A stretch of 64,000 nucleotides of DNA from Sycon ciliatum. Lineage: Eukaryota; Porifera; Calcarea; Leucosolenida; Sycettidae. The stretch covers positions 2,444,755 to 2,508,754 of the forward strand of contig NC_088643.1 of assembly GCF_964019385.1 (NCBI RefSeq), read 5' to 3'. The notes under the pieces were generated by a model. That model had not been told where the DNA came from, did no database searches, and worked only from the letters and a program-made list of their open reading frames with translations. Below are positions 1 to 11,200 of this stretch, one piece after another. Each line of letters opens with the position of its first letter. Position 1 is the stretch's first letter. Made by a program: the position numbers and the translations under genes.

Positions 1-332
1 TTTCTCGCATTTGCACCTTTGTGTCATTATTGCAATTTTCGCTGTTTACTTTAGCTATCTTCTTTCTTTCTTTTTTTTGCGCTGTTTTACCACCTTCTTA
101 CTGTATTTAATCCACTGTTCCTGTTCCTTTTCCCTTGCCTGTATTTCACCTGATGAGAAGGCTTGAAAGTATACTTGTGAAGACAAAAACTTTCAAGATG
201 TTTGTAATGAGCCTGAAGTGTGTCCTTTTTATGAGTATTAACACATGAAGAACGTTGCTTTATGGCTTTCTGAACCAAGTGTATCATGAAGGGAATTTGG
301 TGTTCGTTTTGGATTTCCGTGACTGGAGGATA

Positions 333-563
333 CTGTAAATATACAAAATTTCGGCGCTGCAAAATTTCGGCACTTCACGATTTTTGACATTTCGGTGGCG
401 ATTTATTTTCGGCGTGGGGTAGATCAGCTATAGAGGGCATGGTATACCGGTATAGTGCGACAGATGCTCTGAAAAATTTCATCGGCGATTTAATTTAGGC
501 GTTTTGGGTCGGTGCCGAATATAGCCGAAATTAAATAGCTGCCGAAAATTTGTATATTTACAG
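333..563. mobile_element. Mariner-like MITE with TA target duplication
   Basis: The ends are inverted copies: CTGTAAATATACAAAATTTC at the left and its reverse complement at the right, each flanked by TA (331-332 and 564-565). The body (231 bp) has no coding potential. TA duplication with a CTGTAA terminus fits a non-autonomous Tc1/mariner-type element; the element at 33964-34190 has the same terminus type. The superfamily call is inferred. Confidence 0.75.
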
Positions 564-1194
564 TATGGTGAACCAGTTTTAATATCGACTCTCAAAGTTG
601 CACCGATATTCACAAAAACACACAGCATATTCAGATCCAAGTTTCATTATCATGTGTCTCGAAGGCTTAGTTGGTGTGGAGGAAGGATTATCAGAAATAG
701 GGTGAATCAAATGTTTACAAAGTTCAAAGTACTTGTAGGTTCTCTATAACGAGAAGCTATTCCCGGATTGATATTTAAATTTTCTCTAGTCAATAAAAGA
801 GCCCATTTCCCCATTGAAATTTGAATTTTCTGTAGTTAATAAAATAAAATGAAGTAGCTGGCAGTACTTTGATGTTCCAAACCCTCATTCCGTTTGGACC
901 CCACAACCCGGGATGAGGGTTAAGAAATCAATTACAAACCATTTTATAAACTCTCTTACCCTGTTCTAAGATCTCATAACTGTCAACATTACCTCAACCC
1001 TGGAACCTTTGGATCCGTTGCATCGTTTTCATGGAACACCTCATCAAAATGTAGAGGCCTGACATATAATATGTACGCGAGGTCCACACAGCTTTAATTC
1101 CCGTAGCTATGCAAAAGACGTTACTTCAGTTAACGTCTGGCATTAGCCAGGGTCCACACAGCTTTAATTCCGATTTGTTTGTTTGTGCCATCTT
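564..1194. other. Non-coding stretch, no gene seen
   Basis: I see no credible coding sequence. A 21-bp string (GGTCCACACAGCTTTAATTC plus one base) occurs twice, at about 1081-1101 and 1150-1170, separated by about 48 bp. Confidence 0.5.
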
Positions 1195-1232
1195 TTATTA
1201 TCTTTATTCTCACAATGGCCGTAGCCAATAAG
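1195..1232 (-). repeat. LINE 3'-end fragment
   Basis: Read on the minus strand this is 'cttattggctacggccattg' followed by 'tgagaataaag'. The same signature occurs on the plus strand at about 26293-26325 and 26543-26575 just before (CAA)n tails, so it looks like the 3' terminus of the same LINE family. Confidence 0.5.
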
Positions 1233-1237
1233 TATAT

Positions 1238-1367
1238 GTTATCGCATGGTTGCAAGGGCCTTATGGCATATTATTGCCCCGAGAGGTTAGCCCGAGGGCC
1301 GTAGGCCCGAGGGCTAACCTCGAGGGGCAATAATATGCCATAAGGCCCGCAACAACCATGCGATAAC
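1238..1367. repeat. Long hairpin (fold-back) repeat
   Basis: Two arms of about 63 bp (1238-1300 and about 1304-1367) are nearly perfect inverted copies with a loop of a few bases. They begin and end with GTTATCGCATGG / CCATGCGATAAC and share the internal block GGCATATTATTGCCCC. There is no ORF. It could be a fold-back MITE or the terminal hairpin of a larger element. Confidence 0.8.
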
Positions 1368-1371
1368 AAAT

Positions 1372-2454
1372 TTATCACATGGCCCACAGAGCAGACCATT
1401 GGGCTGCTGTTGAAATTTGCCCAAATGCCAACACATTATGACCACAATGTATATTGATGTGCTATCATTATCAAAACAGGAAAAATGAAGATATTTCTCC
1501 TACACCCTAACAAAAAGTCTGCTTCAGGCCATCAGAGAGATACAGTACTGAAAGACGGAGACAGAAAAAAAGTGCCGGCACCGCATCGTCATAGCAATAG
1601 ACATGGCAACGACAATAGATACAGCAGAATCATAATTTCAGTTGAAAAATTAAGAGTGCTACCACAAAGAGTTTCTTCATGTTTACATGCGTATCAGGAA
1701 GTTGTCAAATACAGTGCTGCAACAAGTGCAAGTATTTGACGACTCCCTGGTGTGTAATTCTGAGGACAATTTTTCTTCTTCTTTTTTCAGCTCCAGATAG
1801 CTGTACTATTTTTCATTGCAAAACATTCCTGAATTGTTGTGTTTGTTGTTCAAGCAAAGGTGAAGGCAGAGGACAGATGAGCCTGGTAAGAGTTTTGCGT
1901 GGCACATGAAGACCACACACAGGCAGTGACTTTGCGAGGATCTGAAAACGCACGACGCTGAGTTGAATTTGTGTTATTTCAAATAATTGTTTGTGATCAC
2001 AGTACCACTTCGAGCAGAACTGAATCTTATGCAAAAGCTTACCGACGGTCAGGCTGCCAACATGACTGAACAAATGATCCCTGCAAGCACCACACGGCAG
2101 ACGTCCGAAGCTATGTCCATTCCCGGGATGCCGGTCCATCTCCAAAAAGAACTCCATCTTCGTCTCAATGCTACACGTACACTGCGACTCGTCGTAGAGT
2201 CGTACATTCTACAGAGTCGTCGTAGTCACGCGAGGAAAGCTGAGATAGCCACTTTCGACCACGCGTTCACATGTCACACTGCGCTGTACAGTCACCATGA
2301 CATATTCACATCCCGTAGATTTCACGCGTACAGTCTCAGTCAGGGTTGTCACTGACGACGGGCTTTGGACGCGGGCGTTGGACTGATTTATTGCCCGCTC
2401 ATACAGACCAGTGATTGGCCCGATCCAAAGAAACACTCACGTGACATGTGATAA
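1372..2454. other. Unassigned segment bounded by inverted TTATCACATG
   Basis: TTATCACATG at 1372-1381 and CATGTGATAA at 2445-2454 face each other about 1.08 kb apart and could be the TIRs of a non-autonomous transposon. Open frames inside (plus 1987-2355, minus 1813-2157) resemble no family I recognise. A 10-bp inverted pair can arise by chance, so this is weak. Confidence 0.25.
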
Positions 2455-2621
2455 GAGAGAGATAATACTATGTGTTATCAATCAGAGTGGGTGCAATAAA
2501 CCGGGAGAAACGGTGGCTAGTGGCAGCCGTGGTTTGGGTGCTTCATTTAAATGAAGACGAAGAAGGAAGTATATCCATTGCGAAGGCAGGTAGGCGATAG
2601 AGCCTGATTAAAATACTATAC

Positions 2622-4205
2622 CTAGGCTGGGCTGCAGCGGGGGTTGGAGCATGTGCAAATTGAGGATACTATGATCGGGGTAACTTCTCTTTTGAATGCA
2701 TTTATTTCTCGGAGGGAGTAACAGTGCGGTGGTAGGCGGTTGTACTGAGTGCATGCGGAGTACAAGGGTGAACGTTGAAGGCGGGTGGAGTGGGTGGTGG
2801 GGAGGGCAAAGACTCGATGACGCCTCAAGTCTCGGCTTGGTGGCTCGGTGATGTAGCCTGAGGTCGCAAGCTGGATTTGTGGCGGGGATCGTCTGACAGC
2901 GATGGTGTGTGCAAAGAGTAGCTGCTTGAGCTGCTGGCGGGATGAGAGGGTTGGCCAAGTGACGTGGTGGAGTAATGAACTGTGGTGGCAAGGACTGAAG
3001 AGGGGGAGTCGGAGGCAGAGTTTTGCTGACTGCCATTGGAGACGTTCAAGGGCGTCTTGTTGCTGAACATTCATAGCTAACATAGCCAGAGAACCATATT
3101 CAATAACGGGGCCTATATACATGGTGTACAGTGTTGACAGGGCGGTGAGTGAAAGACGTCCACGAATCCGTCTCAAGAGGTGGAGAGTGCGCGCAACTTA
3201 GCTCTCGATGTGCTGGATGTGGGCATTCCACTTCAGGTCTGCCTGAATGATGATACCCAGGTGTCGCTGGCTCTGGACTCTGTTCAGTGTTTTGCCTCTC
3301 AACGTTATTGTCAGGGGGGAAAGTGTTTTGCCTCTCAACGTTATTGTCAGGGGGGAGGCACCGCACAGTGTCATCACGACCGTCTTTGTTTCGTTGACGG
3401 TCAGGTGCCAGGTGTCAAGCCATGTAGCGGCTTTAGTAACACTGGACTGGAGCGCTCGCTCTGCTGCTGCTGCTGAGTGGCCGCTAGCGATTAAGGCGGT
3501 GTCGTCGGCGAAGAGGCTGCTTCGTGTGGCTTGGGAGTTGCAAGCTGCTAGTAGGTCCATCGTGTATATGAGGAATAGCAGCGGGCCGAGTACCGATCCC
3601 TGAGGGACTCCTGCAGAGATGTCAGGCCAGTCGGAGGCTGTGCTTCCGATTCGGACCCGCTGCCTCCAGCCCAGGAGGTAGCTCTCAAACCAGCGGAGTG
3701 CTGCACCCCTTACGCCATGGTGTTCAAGCTTGTGCAAGACGGCACGGTGCCACACGTGGTCGAAGGCCTTGGAGAGGTCAAAGAAGCAGACGTGGACTGA
3801 CTTCTTGACCTCAAGGTCTGTAGCAAGTTCGTACAGCAGGCGGCTTATTTGATACTCTGTGCTGTCGTTCTTCCTGAAGCCTGACTGTTCTGGAGGGAGA
3901 TGGGGTTGGATGTGCCTGTAGAGAGCTTTGTGGGCGATTCTTTCTTGCAGTTTTGATACGACGGGTAGGAGGGAGATAGGACGATGATTCGTGGGACAGG
4001 CTCGACTGCCCTTCTTGAAGATTGGAGACACCATGGCATCTCGCCAGTCTCTCGGGACTTGTCCGTGGGTGAAGGAGTGGTTGAAAATTATTGCTAAGGA
4101 AGGGGCGATGAGGTCAGCAGTGAGCTTGAGAAGAATAGACGGGACTCCGTCCGGGCCGGCGCTTTTGTTGGTGTCAATGTGACAAAGGAGCTCGAGTACC
4201 TCCAC
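2622..4205 (-). pseudogene. LINE reverse transcriptase, one premature stop
   Basis: The RT domain of a Jockey/CR1-type LINE, reading leftwards. The fingers and palm are clear: KSAGPDGVPS, NHRPISLLPVVSK, FFDLSKAFDHVWH, GVPQGSVLGPLLF and the catalytic FADDTALI. The frame stops at a TAA at 3198-3200 and then continues in the same frame (3176 to 2622) through the thumb/C-terminal region, so a single nonsense codon breaks it. A 12-residue block (SPLTITLRGKTL) is duplicated in tandem just before the stop, from a 36-bp DNA repeat at about 3291-3360. Sequence upstream to about 4705 (KPWITPTLRNEIKKKHSLF) is the usual linker between endonuclease and RT, so the copy is 5'-truncated near 4710. The family is known to copy RNA at a nicked target; this copy is dead. 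Confidence 0.9.
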
Positions 4206-4305
4206 TTCAGTGGCGGTGACATCCTAGAGTGTCCTGTCAGTAACCCTCGGCGTGTGGATGGGAGGGGGAGGGCCGGTGCACCCATGGAGTGACTGCCTGC
4301 TCTGC

Positions 4306-4705
4306 TCAACGAAGAAGTTGTTGAAGGTTGTATGTAGCCTTGTCGAGGTCAGAGCTAATGGTGTTCCCATCACATTCCAAGTCGGGAACGCCACGCTGTA
4401 CTGAGGTTCTAAGGAGGGACATCACATTGTACAAGTTGCGGCGATTGAGCGTCACTCCATGCTCGTCCACCGTATCCTCTCTTACTAGGTATCCGTGTAC
4501 ATAGCCACACTTCGCGGACCGCAGCTTGGCCGTAACACTGTTACGTTGCGCAGTGTAGGCTCTCCATGATTCAGCAGAGCGTGTCATTAGATACGTTCGG
4601 AATAGAGAGTGCTTCTTCTTGATCTCATTCCTGAGGGTCGGCGTAATCCAAGGCTTCGATGCCCGTCGTGTACTATGATCATGCGGTCGCTGGTTAGTTA
4701 GGTGG
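4306..4705 (-). pseudogene. LINE endonuclease-RT linker region (same element as 2622-4205)
   Basis: A minus-strand open stretch containing KPWITPTLRNEIKKKHSLFR and SWRAYTAQRNSVTAKLRSAK, a pattern typical of the segment between the AP endonuclease and RT of Jockey/CR1 LINEs. It joins the RT at 4205 after a frame disruption near 4210-4300. Upstream of about 4710 the sequence switches to a different LINE read in another frame, which marks the truncation point. No endonuclease motif remains. Confidence 0.6.
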
Positions 4706-5657
4706 GGCTGGTACAAATCCTTCGTGCAGTGCCCGCGTGGCTGAGGAGGGGTGCTGCCTTCCGCAGGAGGCCCAGCCACTGCTTAGCACGTGATGCAACT
4801 TGCCGAATGTGGAGTATGTAGCTTAGTTTAGAATCAAACGTCACTCCGAGCACCTTCATAGATTCATCTGGTGGGAGAGGAGTTCCGCCAAATGACAGCT
4901 GGGGAGTCACTGTATCCTTCCGCTGGTGCGACAGAGTGATAGTTTGCGATTTCGATGGCTCAAACGCAATCTTCCATCTCTTGCCCCAGGCATGAAGCTC
5001 AATTCTCAACTCCCTATCTAGTCTTCGTTGTAGTGAGGCATTCGAGGCTTGGTCAAGAAGGGAGTACAAAGTGGTATAATCTGCAAAAGTGTTCAGGTTT
5101 GTGCCATGCGACACGCAGCTTGAAATGTCGTTTACGTACATGAGGAACAATGTAGGTCCAAGGATACTACCTGGTGTGAAGCCAGACTGGACAGGGTGCA
5201 CCGATGAGCTATGGCCATGAACAACAGCTTTAATGGTGCGGCATTGCAGTTAGTGGGTAAGCCATGTGAGCATTGAACCCCCTATCCCCAGCTGGTGGGC
5301 CTTGTAAAGTACGCCAGCATGATGCACTTTGTCAAAAGCCCCTGCTATGTCCACGGCAACTGCTTGCATAGCTCCACCTTGTGCCATGGCATTGGCCCAC
5401 TCATACTGTAGGACAGTCAGGAGGTCTGCAGCTCCAGTGCCACGACGAAAACCGTACTGACGAGTATTCAGCAGACGGTGGCGTTCCAAGAAATTAACAG
5501 GCTGCGAGTTGACTATACTCTCCATTACTTTCGACAGGATGCTGAGGAGAGACACAGGTCGATAATTCGAAACAATTGACTTGGAGGACTTCTTGTGTAT
5601 GGGGGACACATGGGCTAGTTTCCAGGAAGCTGGCTGGACCCCTGCGCATGGTACCAT
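4698..5657 (-). pseudogene. Degenerate LINE reverse transcriptase, catalytic Asp lost
   Basis: Two minus-strand blocks (5657-5250 and 5201-4698) make up a second LINE RT, of the same family as the copy at 53729-55141. Visible motifs: SNYRPVSLLSILSKVMESIV, VAVDIAGAFDKVHH, then after a frame break PGSILGPTLFLMYVNDI. The catalytic box reads FADYTTLY instead of FADD/YADD, so the second metal-binding aspartate is Tyr. The GVPQGS motif is also damaged. The frame ends where the other LINE begins near 4710, so either the other copy is inserted here or the two were joined by a deletion. Non-functional. Confidence 0.85.
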
Positions 5658-5917
5658 AAATGTCTTTCCTTCTGTTGTCCAACTACCATTGTGATGAAAT
5701 ATTTCTGATGATAATCACAAGAAAACAACATTCAAATTTTAACATATTGTTCAATTGTTCGTGGTATGAGTGCGCTTATTTTACTTTCGTCAATATTCAT
5801 AACATCCCTATGCTTTCTTGCCTAGGCCATCACGGTGGTAGACGGTGATGAGCTAGGAAAAAGCATAGCGTAGGACCCTGAGCTTCCATGCTCTCTCGTG
5901 GGTCTTGATAGCAGACG
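5658..5917. other. Short spacer, nothing recognised
   Basis: AT-rich sequence lies between the LINE relic and the GIY-YIG fragment. No gene or convincing repeat is seen. Confidence 0.4.
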
Positions 5918-6197
5918 TTTTCCCCCTTCAGTCATCTCATATACAACATTGAATGCCGACAGTGTGGTAGTCGGTATGTTGGTAGGACCCTTCAACATCT
6001 GTCCGAGTATATCAAGCAACACGTTCCACTGTCGTTGCTGTCCCAAGCTGCCAGATCTTGGAGACCAAGGCGTGGCAGGCCGCAACCACCCAAACACCTA
6101 AGCGCGCAACGACTGCCTTCCGCGTCCTTTTGCGTTATGCAGAGCTCACTTACTTGTCAGTTTGAGCACTCTGGCAAGGTACGTTCCGGCCTGGTTT
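5918..6197 (+). pseudogene. Penelope-type GIY-YIG endonuclease fragment
   Basis: Plus-strand translation from about 5918 gives IECRQCGSRYVGRT followed by LSEYIKQHVP, the hallmark N-terminal half of the GIY-YIG (URI) domain at the C-terminus of Penelope-like elements: the cysteine pair, YVGRT, and an I-K-Q-H-V-P helix. The frame ends at a TAA near 6197 without the downstream Glu motif in recognisable form. A TAG just upstream (about 5913) separates it from any RT. In Penelope-like elements this domain nicks target DNA. It is short and I rely on motif recall, so the call is moderate. Confidence 0.55.
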
Positions 6198-6860
6198 AAA
6201 TCTGGCTTTGGAAAATATATTTTTCATGGCTTCCTGGTTCGGCCTCCACTTCTCTGTGCTGCGATGGTGAGTTCCCAAAGGACAAAGCAGTTCTTTCCGC
6301 TGATTAACTAGAGAAGAAATTTGTCTGCGAAAATGCAAGGACTCGAGGTCACAGAGGGCATTTAATTGCGATTTTGTTTCATATCTATCCGCTGTAACTT
6401 TCGTACTCATCGATAACCTCCTAGCTACTCTAGCTTCCATGATCTCTAAATGTTCGAGCTCAGATTTGGTAAGGGTATAGCACCGAACTGAGGTGGCATG
6501 TTCCAGAGCCTAGTGGATATAACCTTTCTAGATAAGAAGTAAGGCCTTCAGGGCAACCAGCCGTCCAACATAAAGAACAATAGGTTGACGCGGCCTTGAT
6601 AGGTCTTCAGAACAGTCTTTGTGCTGGACTGGTCTGTGGTCAGATGCACGCCAAGATGTTTACAACTTTTACTGTCGTGATGAGCTGATTAGACAGTTGG
6701 ACTTGGTCCTGACTGTCGTAATTCTTGATTTGGTTTTTTGGCTGGTGAAAACTATCCCCCACCTTGCTCGTCCATTGTTGGCACTTTGCTATAGAGGAAG
6801 AAATAAAGAAATCGTTGCTGATTGTTGGTTGTTGTTCAATATTCAAATCCCTAAATAGTA
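6150..6860 (-). pseudogene. LINE RT C-terminal relic
   Basis: On the minus strand, pieces in shifting frames read QVQLSNQLITTVKVV, then HLGVHLTTDQ, GRVNLLFFMLDG, and from about 6505 the long phrase ALEHATSVRCYTLTKSELEH, followed by MEARVARRLSMST and LNALCDLESLHFRRQISSLV. This order (KxLGVxLT, then a Glu-rich helix, then RRQISSL) resembles the region after the RT palm of a LINE. Several frameshifts and stops are present. The family is unassigned, and I am unsure how far 6150-6300 belongs to it. Confidence 0.4.
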
Positions 6861-7024
6861 TGAAAATACTTACATGCTTGAAAGGCTAGACTTAGCGTAT
6901 CTACGAAGAGTATAGGGTATCTGTATAAGGTTATCGTGTTCCAAATATCTAAAGGGTAAACATAGATAATTGCAAGTCATACACAAATGACAATGAGGAG
7001 ATAACATTTTTTAAGTAATGCAAT

Positions 7025-7317
7025 GAGAGGGCTTGAAAGCCCATGAGCCCTCGATATACTTCGTTTTTCCGTAGGTCGTCATGTCTAGTGTTTGAACTGT
7101 TGTTGTTGTAGAAGATTATGTAACGTCGCACCACAAACAGGCGATTTCGCCTCCTTTGATACATGTGGACGACTGATAGAAACGTCTTTGAAATACGATT
7201 ATTGGGCACATGTCTTTTGTACTGCAAATATGTTTCTCTCAGTTTGAACAACACACATGACAAACTAGGAAAAAAACATAGCAAGGGCTCCAGGGCTTTC
7301 AACTTTCAAGCCCTCTC
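7025..7317. mobile_element. MITE with GAGAGGGCTTGAAAG ends
   Basis: GAGAGGGCTTGAAAG starts at 7025 and its reverse complement ends at 7317. A related pair (AGGGCTTGAAAGTG) bounds 36781-37127, so this looks like a small family of non-autonomous TIR elements. The minus-strand open frame inside (117 codons) resembles nothing known and is probably incidental. I see no clear TSD. Confidence 0.55.
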
Positions 7318-7862
7318 GGTCCTACTTTGTTAAGTTAAGAAAAGAAACTTAAAAGTACATAAAATCAAATAGATGCATAACTCAAAACATTAAGGGTATT
7401 GGATCCGGATCCAGGTCGATTGAGTGGATCATTTGGATCCACCAAGGTCCAATCCAATGCTGGCCCTGATCGAATCTGGAATTTAGTGATTTTTTAGGGA
7501 TTCCGCGAGAGAAAGCAACGATTTCAGCATCATCGCTTTTATTGGCACTGTTCTTGGCAAAAAGGAAGCTGATGGATCCGCTGAACTCTGCTACTGGAGT
7601 AGGTTGATCAGATGGTGACTTGCCACTTCAGCTCAACCGTTTCAGCGTGATACATTTCAGCGCCAGCACTTCAGTGCCATGACTAGTCGACTATCAGTGC
7701 GGTGAAGAACAGCCCAGCAAAACTCAGCTCCAAAACGTGAGGTGCAATAATTTATAGCGCCATAAAGTACAACGCAAAGTCAATGTTTGGACATTTATAG
7801 TCACAACAGGCGATGTTCATACATACATTGTATAATAAATTGGCGCTGAGAAACAAGGCGCA
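7318..7862. other. Spacer with GGATCC- and GCGCTGAAA-like motifs
   Basis: There is no gene. Short motifs such as TTCAGCGC and CACTTCAG recur at 7620-7860 and again right of the BEL element (15712-15840), so the BEL insertion probably split one older repeat. Confidence 0.45.
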
Positions 7863-7867
7863 GGATC
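7863..7867. other. Left target site duplication of the BEL element (GGATC)
   Basis: GGATC lies directly before the left LTR and again at 15707-15711 directly after the right LTR. A 5-bp duplication is typical of BEL/Pao integration. Confidence 0.85.
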
Positions 7868-7903
7868 TGTGAGATATTGCATACGATCGCCAGACAGCCT
7901 CGT

Positions 7904-7950
<47 letters not shown>

Positions 7951-8220
7951 CTCTTTTGATCTTCCTTTCTCCATTCTTGATTATCTCCATTCTTGATTAT
8001 CACCAACTCCTCTCTCGCATTTACCTGAGCTTACAGTCTTCTCCTTGTATCTTCGTGTTTTCCCGCACTATCGCCTTTCGCCGTTGGAAAGCGTACGGTA
8101 GCTTGATTTGCTGGCGGTTTTGCTTCACTGTCTTTTGTTCTTTGAGTTTTCTCCTTCGAGACAAGAGAGACATATTTTTCCTTACAATGAATCTTCGAGA
8201 CTGATTCCAGAAAATGTAAA
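7868..8220 (+). repeat. Left (5') LTR of the BEL element
   Basis: It begins TGTGAGATATTGC and ends ATGTAAA. It carries a (CT)n tract at about 7909-7953 and a tandem 'tccattcttgattatc' at about 7970-8002. The 5' LTR would supply the promoter; I cannot place a TATA box with confidence. Confidence 0.95.
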
Positions 8221-8221
8221 T

Positions 8222-8235
8222 TGGTCCTTCGAGCC
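8222..8235 (+). promoter_or_regulatory. Primer-binding site of the BEL element
   Basis: TGGTCCTTCGAGCC begins one base after the LTR. It would pair with a tRNA 3' end ending ...CGAAGGACCA. I did not assign the tRNA species. Confidence 0.7.
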
Positions 8236-8244
8236 TCTCAGACG

Positions 8245-11200
8245 ATGGCTGACGTAGTGAAGCGGAAGATCGCCAAAGCGAAGGCGAAGGCAACCTTCAC
8301 GAACCTTCGCCGCGGACTACTCGTCGCCATCGACGAACCAGACTTAGACAAAGACAAGATCAAGTACAATCTTGTTTTACTTGAGAACGGCCTGAACGCC
8401 GTGATGGAGATTATCACCGAGTTATCCAGCGCATGTAGTACCAGTCAGGACAGTGTGTTTCTTGATGGTCTTTGCAAGGATGCTGATGATCTGGAAAACC
8501 AGTATACAGATGCTGTTACTCGTGCGAGTACAGTTTTGGCTAGCATGAGCCGTTACAATAGTACGTGCACCAGCGAGGCGACGGGTGTGCGGTACTCACG
8601 CAACCCTGATCGAGTACGAGAGTATTTGGAGTCTGTGTCTGCGGCAAGGACAGTGCGAGCTGCACAGGATCAGTTACAACAGGAATCCACACACGTAGAA
8701 TCTACACATATGCAGAGTAGCACCACAGGTAGTGCGAATGTCAGTGTGTCTTTGGGTGCACCTACACCATGTACACAGGCTACAGCTGCTCTGTCCAGTG
8801 CAAGTAGACCTACGCAGGGCCAGGCCGTCCCGTCGTATGAGTACCATGTCCATGAGTACAGCGTTGACCAAGGTCCGCCCGACATACATGTCAACGGGGA
8901 TCCGGTATACCCACATGCGGCGCTCACTGATGACCTCGAGGTCAAGCCTCCGCGTGGGCTGATGGCCACAGCTACAGAGAGCCTCTCAAATCCGAGGTCA
9001 ACATCGCCGGCTCAGCCGCCGTGCACGGAGTTTTCGAACTCCCCGACGCAGCAGTCGTACGCAGAGTTTTTGAACTCTCTGGCTTCGCAGCAGCCGCCGT
9101 GTACGGAGTTTTCGAACTCTCGGCCGCACGCGCAGCCGTCGTACACGGCGTCTTCGAACTCTCTGGCTTCGCAGCAGCCGCCATGCACGGAGTTTTTGAA
9201 CTCTCGGCCGCAGCCATCGTACACGGCGTCGAGCTCTCCGGCTTCGCAGCAGCCGCTGTACACAGAGCTCTCGAGCTCCGTGCCGCAGCCGGCCCACTCA
9301 GCGCCACGACAGTCGTCAACACAGGTCAGGCAGCAGCCGCTGTACACAGCGTTGTCAAGTACAAGTAGTTCGGTGCAGCAGCCGTCCTACTCTGCGCCAC
9401 AGCAGTCGTCAACGCAGGTGCAGCAGCCTCTGTACACAGCGTTTTCCAGTAGTTCTCTGCAACAGCCGTCGCACTCGGTGCCACGACAATCGTCGACGCA
9501 GGCCACACAGCAGCAGCTGTCCACCGTGTTTTCAAGTTCCGTACAGCAGCCGCCGCACGCAGCGCCGCAGCAGCCGCTGTACACAGCGTTTTTAAGTTCC
9601 GCACAGCAACCGCTGCAGCTGCCGCCGCACGCAGCGCCGCCGCAGCAGCCGCCGCACGCAGCGCCGCACGCAGCGCCGCAGCAGCCGCTGTACACAGCGT
9701 TTTTAAGTTCCGCACAGCAACCGCTGCAGCTCCCGCCGCACGCAGCGCCGCAGCAGCCGCCGCACGCAGCGCCGCAGCAGCCGTCGCACGCAGCGCCACA
9801 GCTGCCGCCGCATGCAGCACCACAGCAACCATCGTACGCATTGTCGACGCCAGACCAGACTCGGAGCGGCTTCCGACCATACAGTCAAAACCCGACGCTG
9901 TCATCGCAGTCAGCACGTTTACCCGTTACGCCGCAATTGTCGCCACCTGCACTGACTCCCTCACCTGACAGTTCCTCAGGTCAAAGTCCACACAGCGCGG
10001 CACCATCTGATGTCTATCGCCATTTGAAGAAGATCACCATCCCAACTTTCAGTGGCGACAAGAAGGCGTACGACACCTGGCGTACGGCATTCATGGTGTG
10101 CGTGGATCAGCAGCCAATATCAGCCGAGTTGAAGCTCCTTCAACTCCGCCAGTGCCTCACGGGCCCGCCGCTGAAGAGCATTGAGGCATTTGGCTACTCA
10201 GCGTCCGCGTACTCAGCCGCGATAAGTCGCCTAGAACACAAGTACGGTGGCCTTCGTCGTAAGACGGCCGTCCACATGACCGCACTCTCCCAGTTTACGC
10301 CCATTCGGGATCGGGGCACTGCCGCAGAGTTTGAGCGCTTTGCTGACTTGCTGCAAGTCGCTATCATCAACCTGCAGGATGTTGGGCGACATGGCGAATT
10401 GGCCGCAGGGACATTCTGCACCCAAGTGCAGCAGAAATTGGGCCCGGAGCTGCTGACCAACTATAACAGATGGCGATGTGACACAGGGGCTGAGGAGTCC
10501 GTACCCCACCTACTGCAGTGGGTGCTGCGCGAAGCAGACTTCCGCACGGAGGCGGATGAGACGCTGCACAGCATCGCCAACATGACACTGGGCTCCCGGT
10601 CACCGCCATCCGCCAAGCCTTCCAGGTTTGGACCAGCTACGGCGTCTGCGTTAGCAGTGTTGTCCACCAACCCTTGTGCTTACTGCTCTCAAGATCACGC
10701 TGCCGCACAGTGCTCCGTTATTACTTCACTCGCGAGAAGGAAGGAAATAGTGAAACAGGACGGGCGTTGCTTCGTGTGCCTCAAGCAGCATCACTTGGCC
10801 CGCAACTGCCAGTCAACGTTAAAGTGCGCCAAGTGCAGCCGGCGACATCATGTCAGCATCTGCGATGGCACGCTAGCGCTTGCTGGCAAGGACAAGTCGT
10901 TTGGCACGGCCACCAGGTCCGGTCAGCGACGTGCGTCGCCAGCCAAGGACCTCTCGACTGAAGCGGGCACATCCGCAGCTGTGGGCACGGTCGGCAATGG
11001 TGGAGCCGTGCTGCTCCAGACGGCTAACGCTACAGTCTGCTCCCCAGCAGACCCGACCCGCACCGCCACGGTCAAAGTCGTTATGGATGGCGGCAGCCAG
11101 AGATCCTTCGTGGCGTACGATGTGACCAAGCAGCTGGGTCTACCAACCCTTCAGGATGAGTGGATCTGCCTGAATCCGTTTGGTTCGCGCGAGGGCAGTG

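Noticed and set aside
1813..2157. Minus-strand frame with CGACRDHLFSHVGSLTVGKL, considered as an exon of a host or transposase gene
   Set aside because: No domain recognised, no splice or promoter context; left as an unassigned segment.
7869..8204. Apparent protein starting MRYCIRSPDS, repeated at 15325-15690
   Set aside because: It lies wholly inside the BEL LTRs and duplicates exactly with them; non-coding.
9326..9916. Minus-strand Ala/Cys-rich frames across BEL gag
   Set aside because: Shadows of the GC-rich repeat in the real plus-strand gene.
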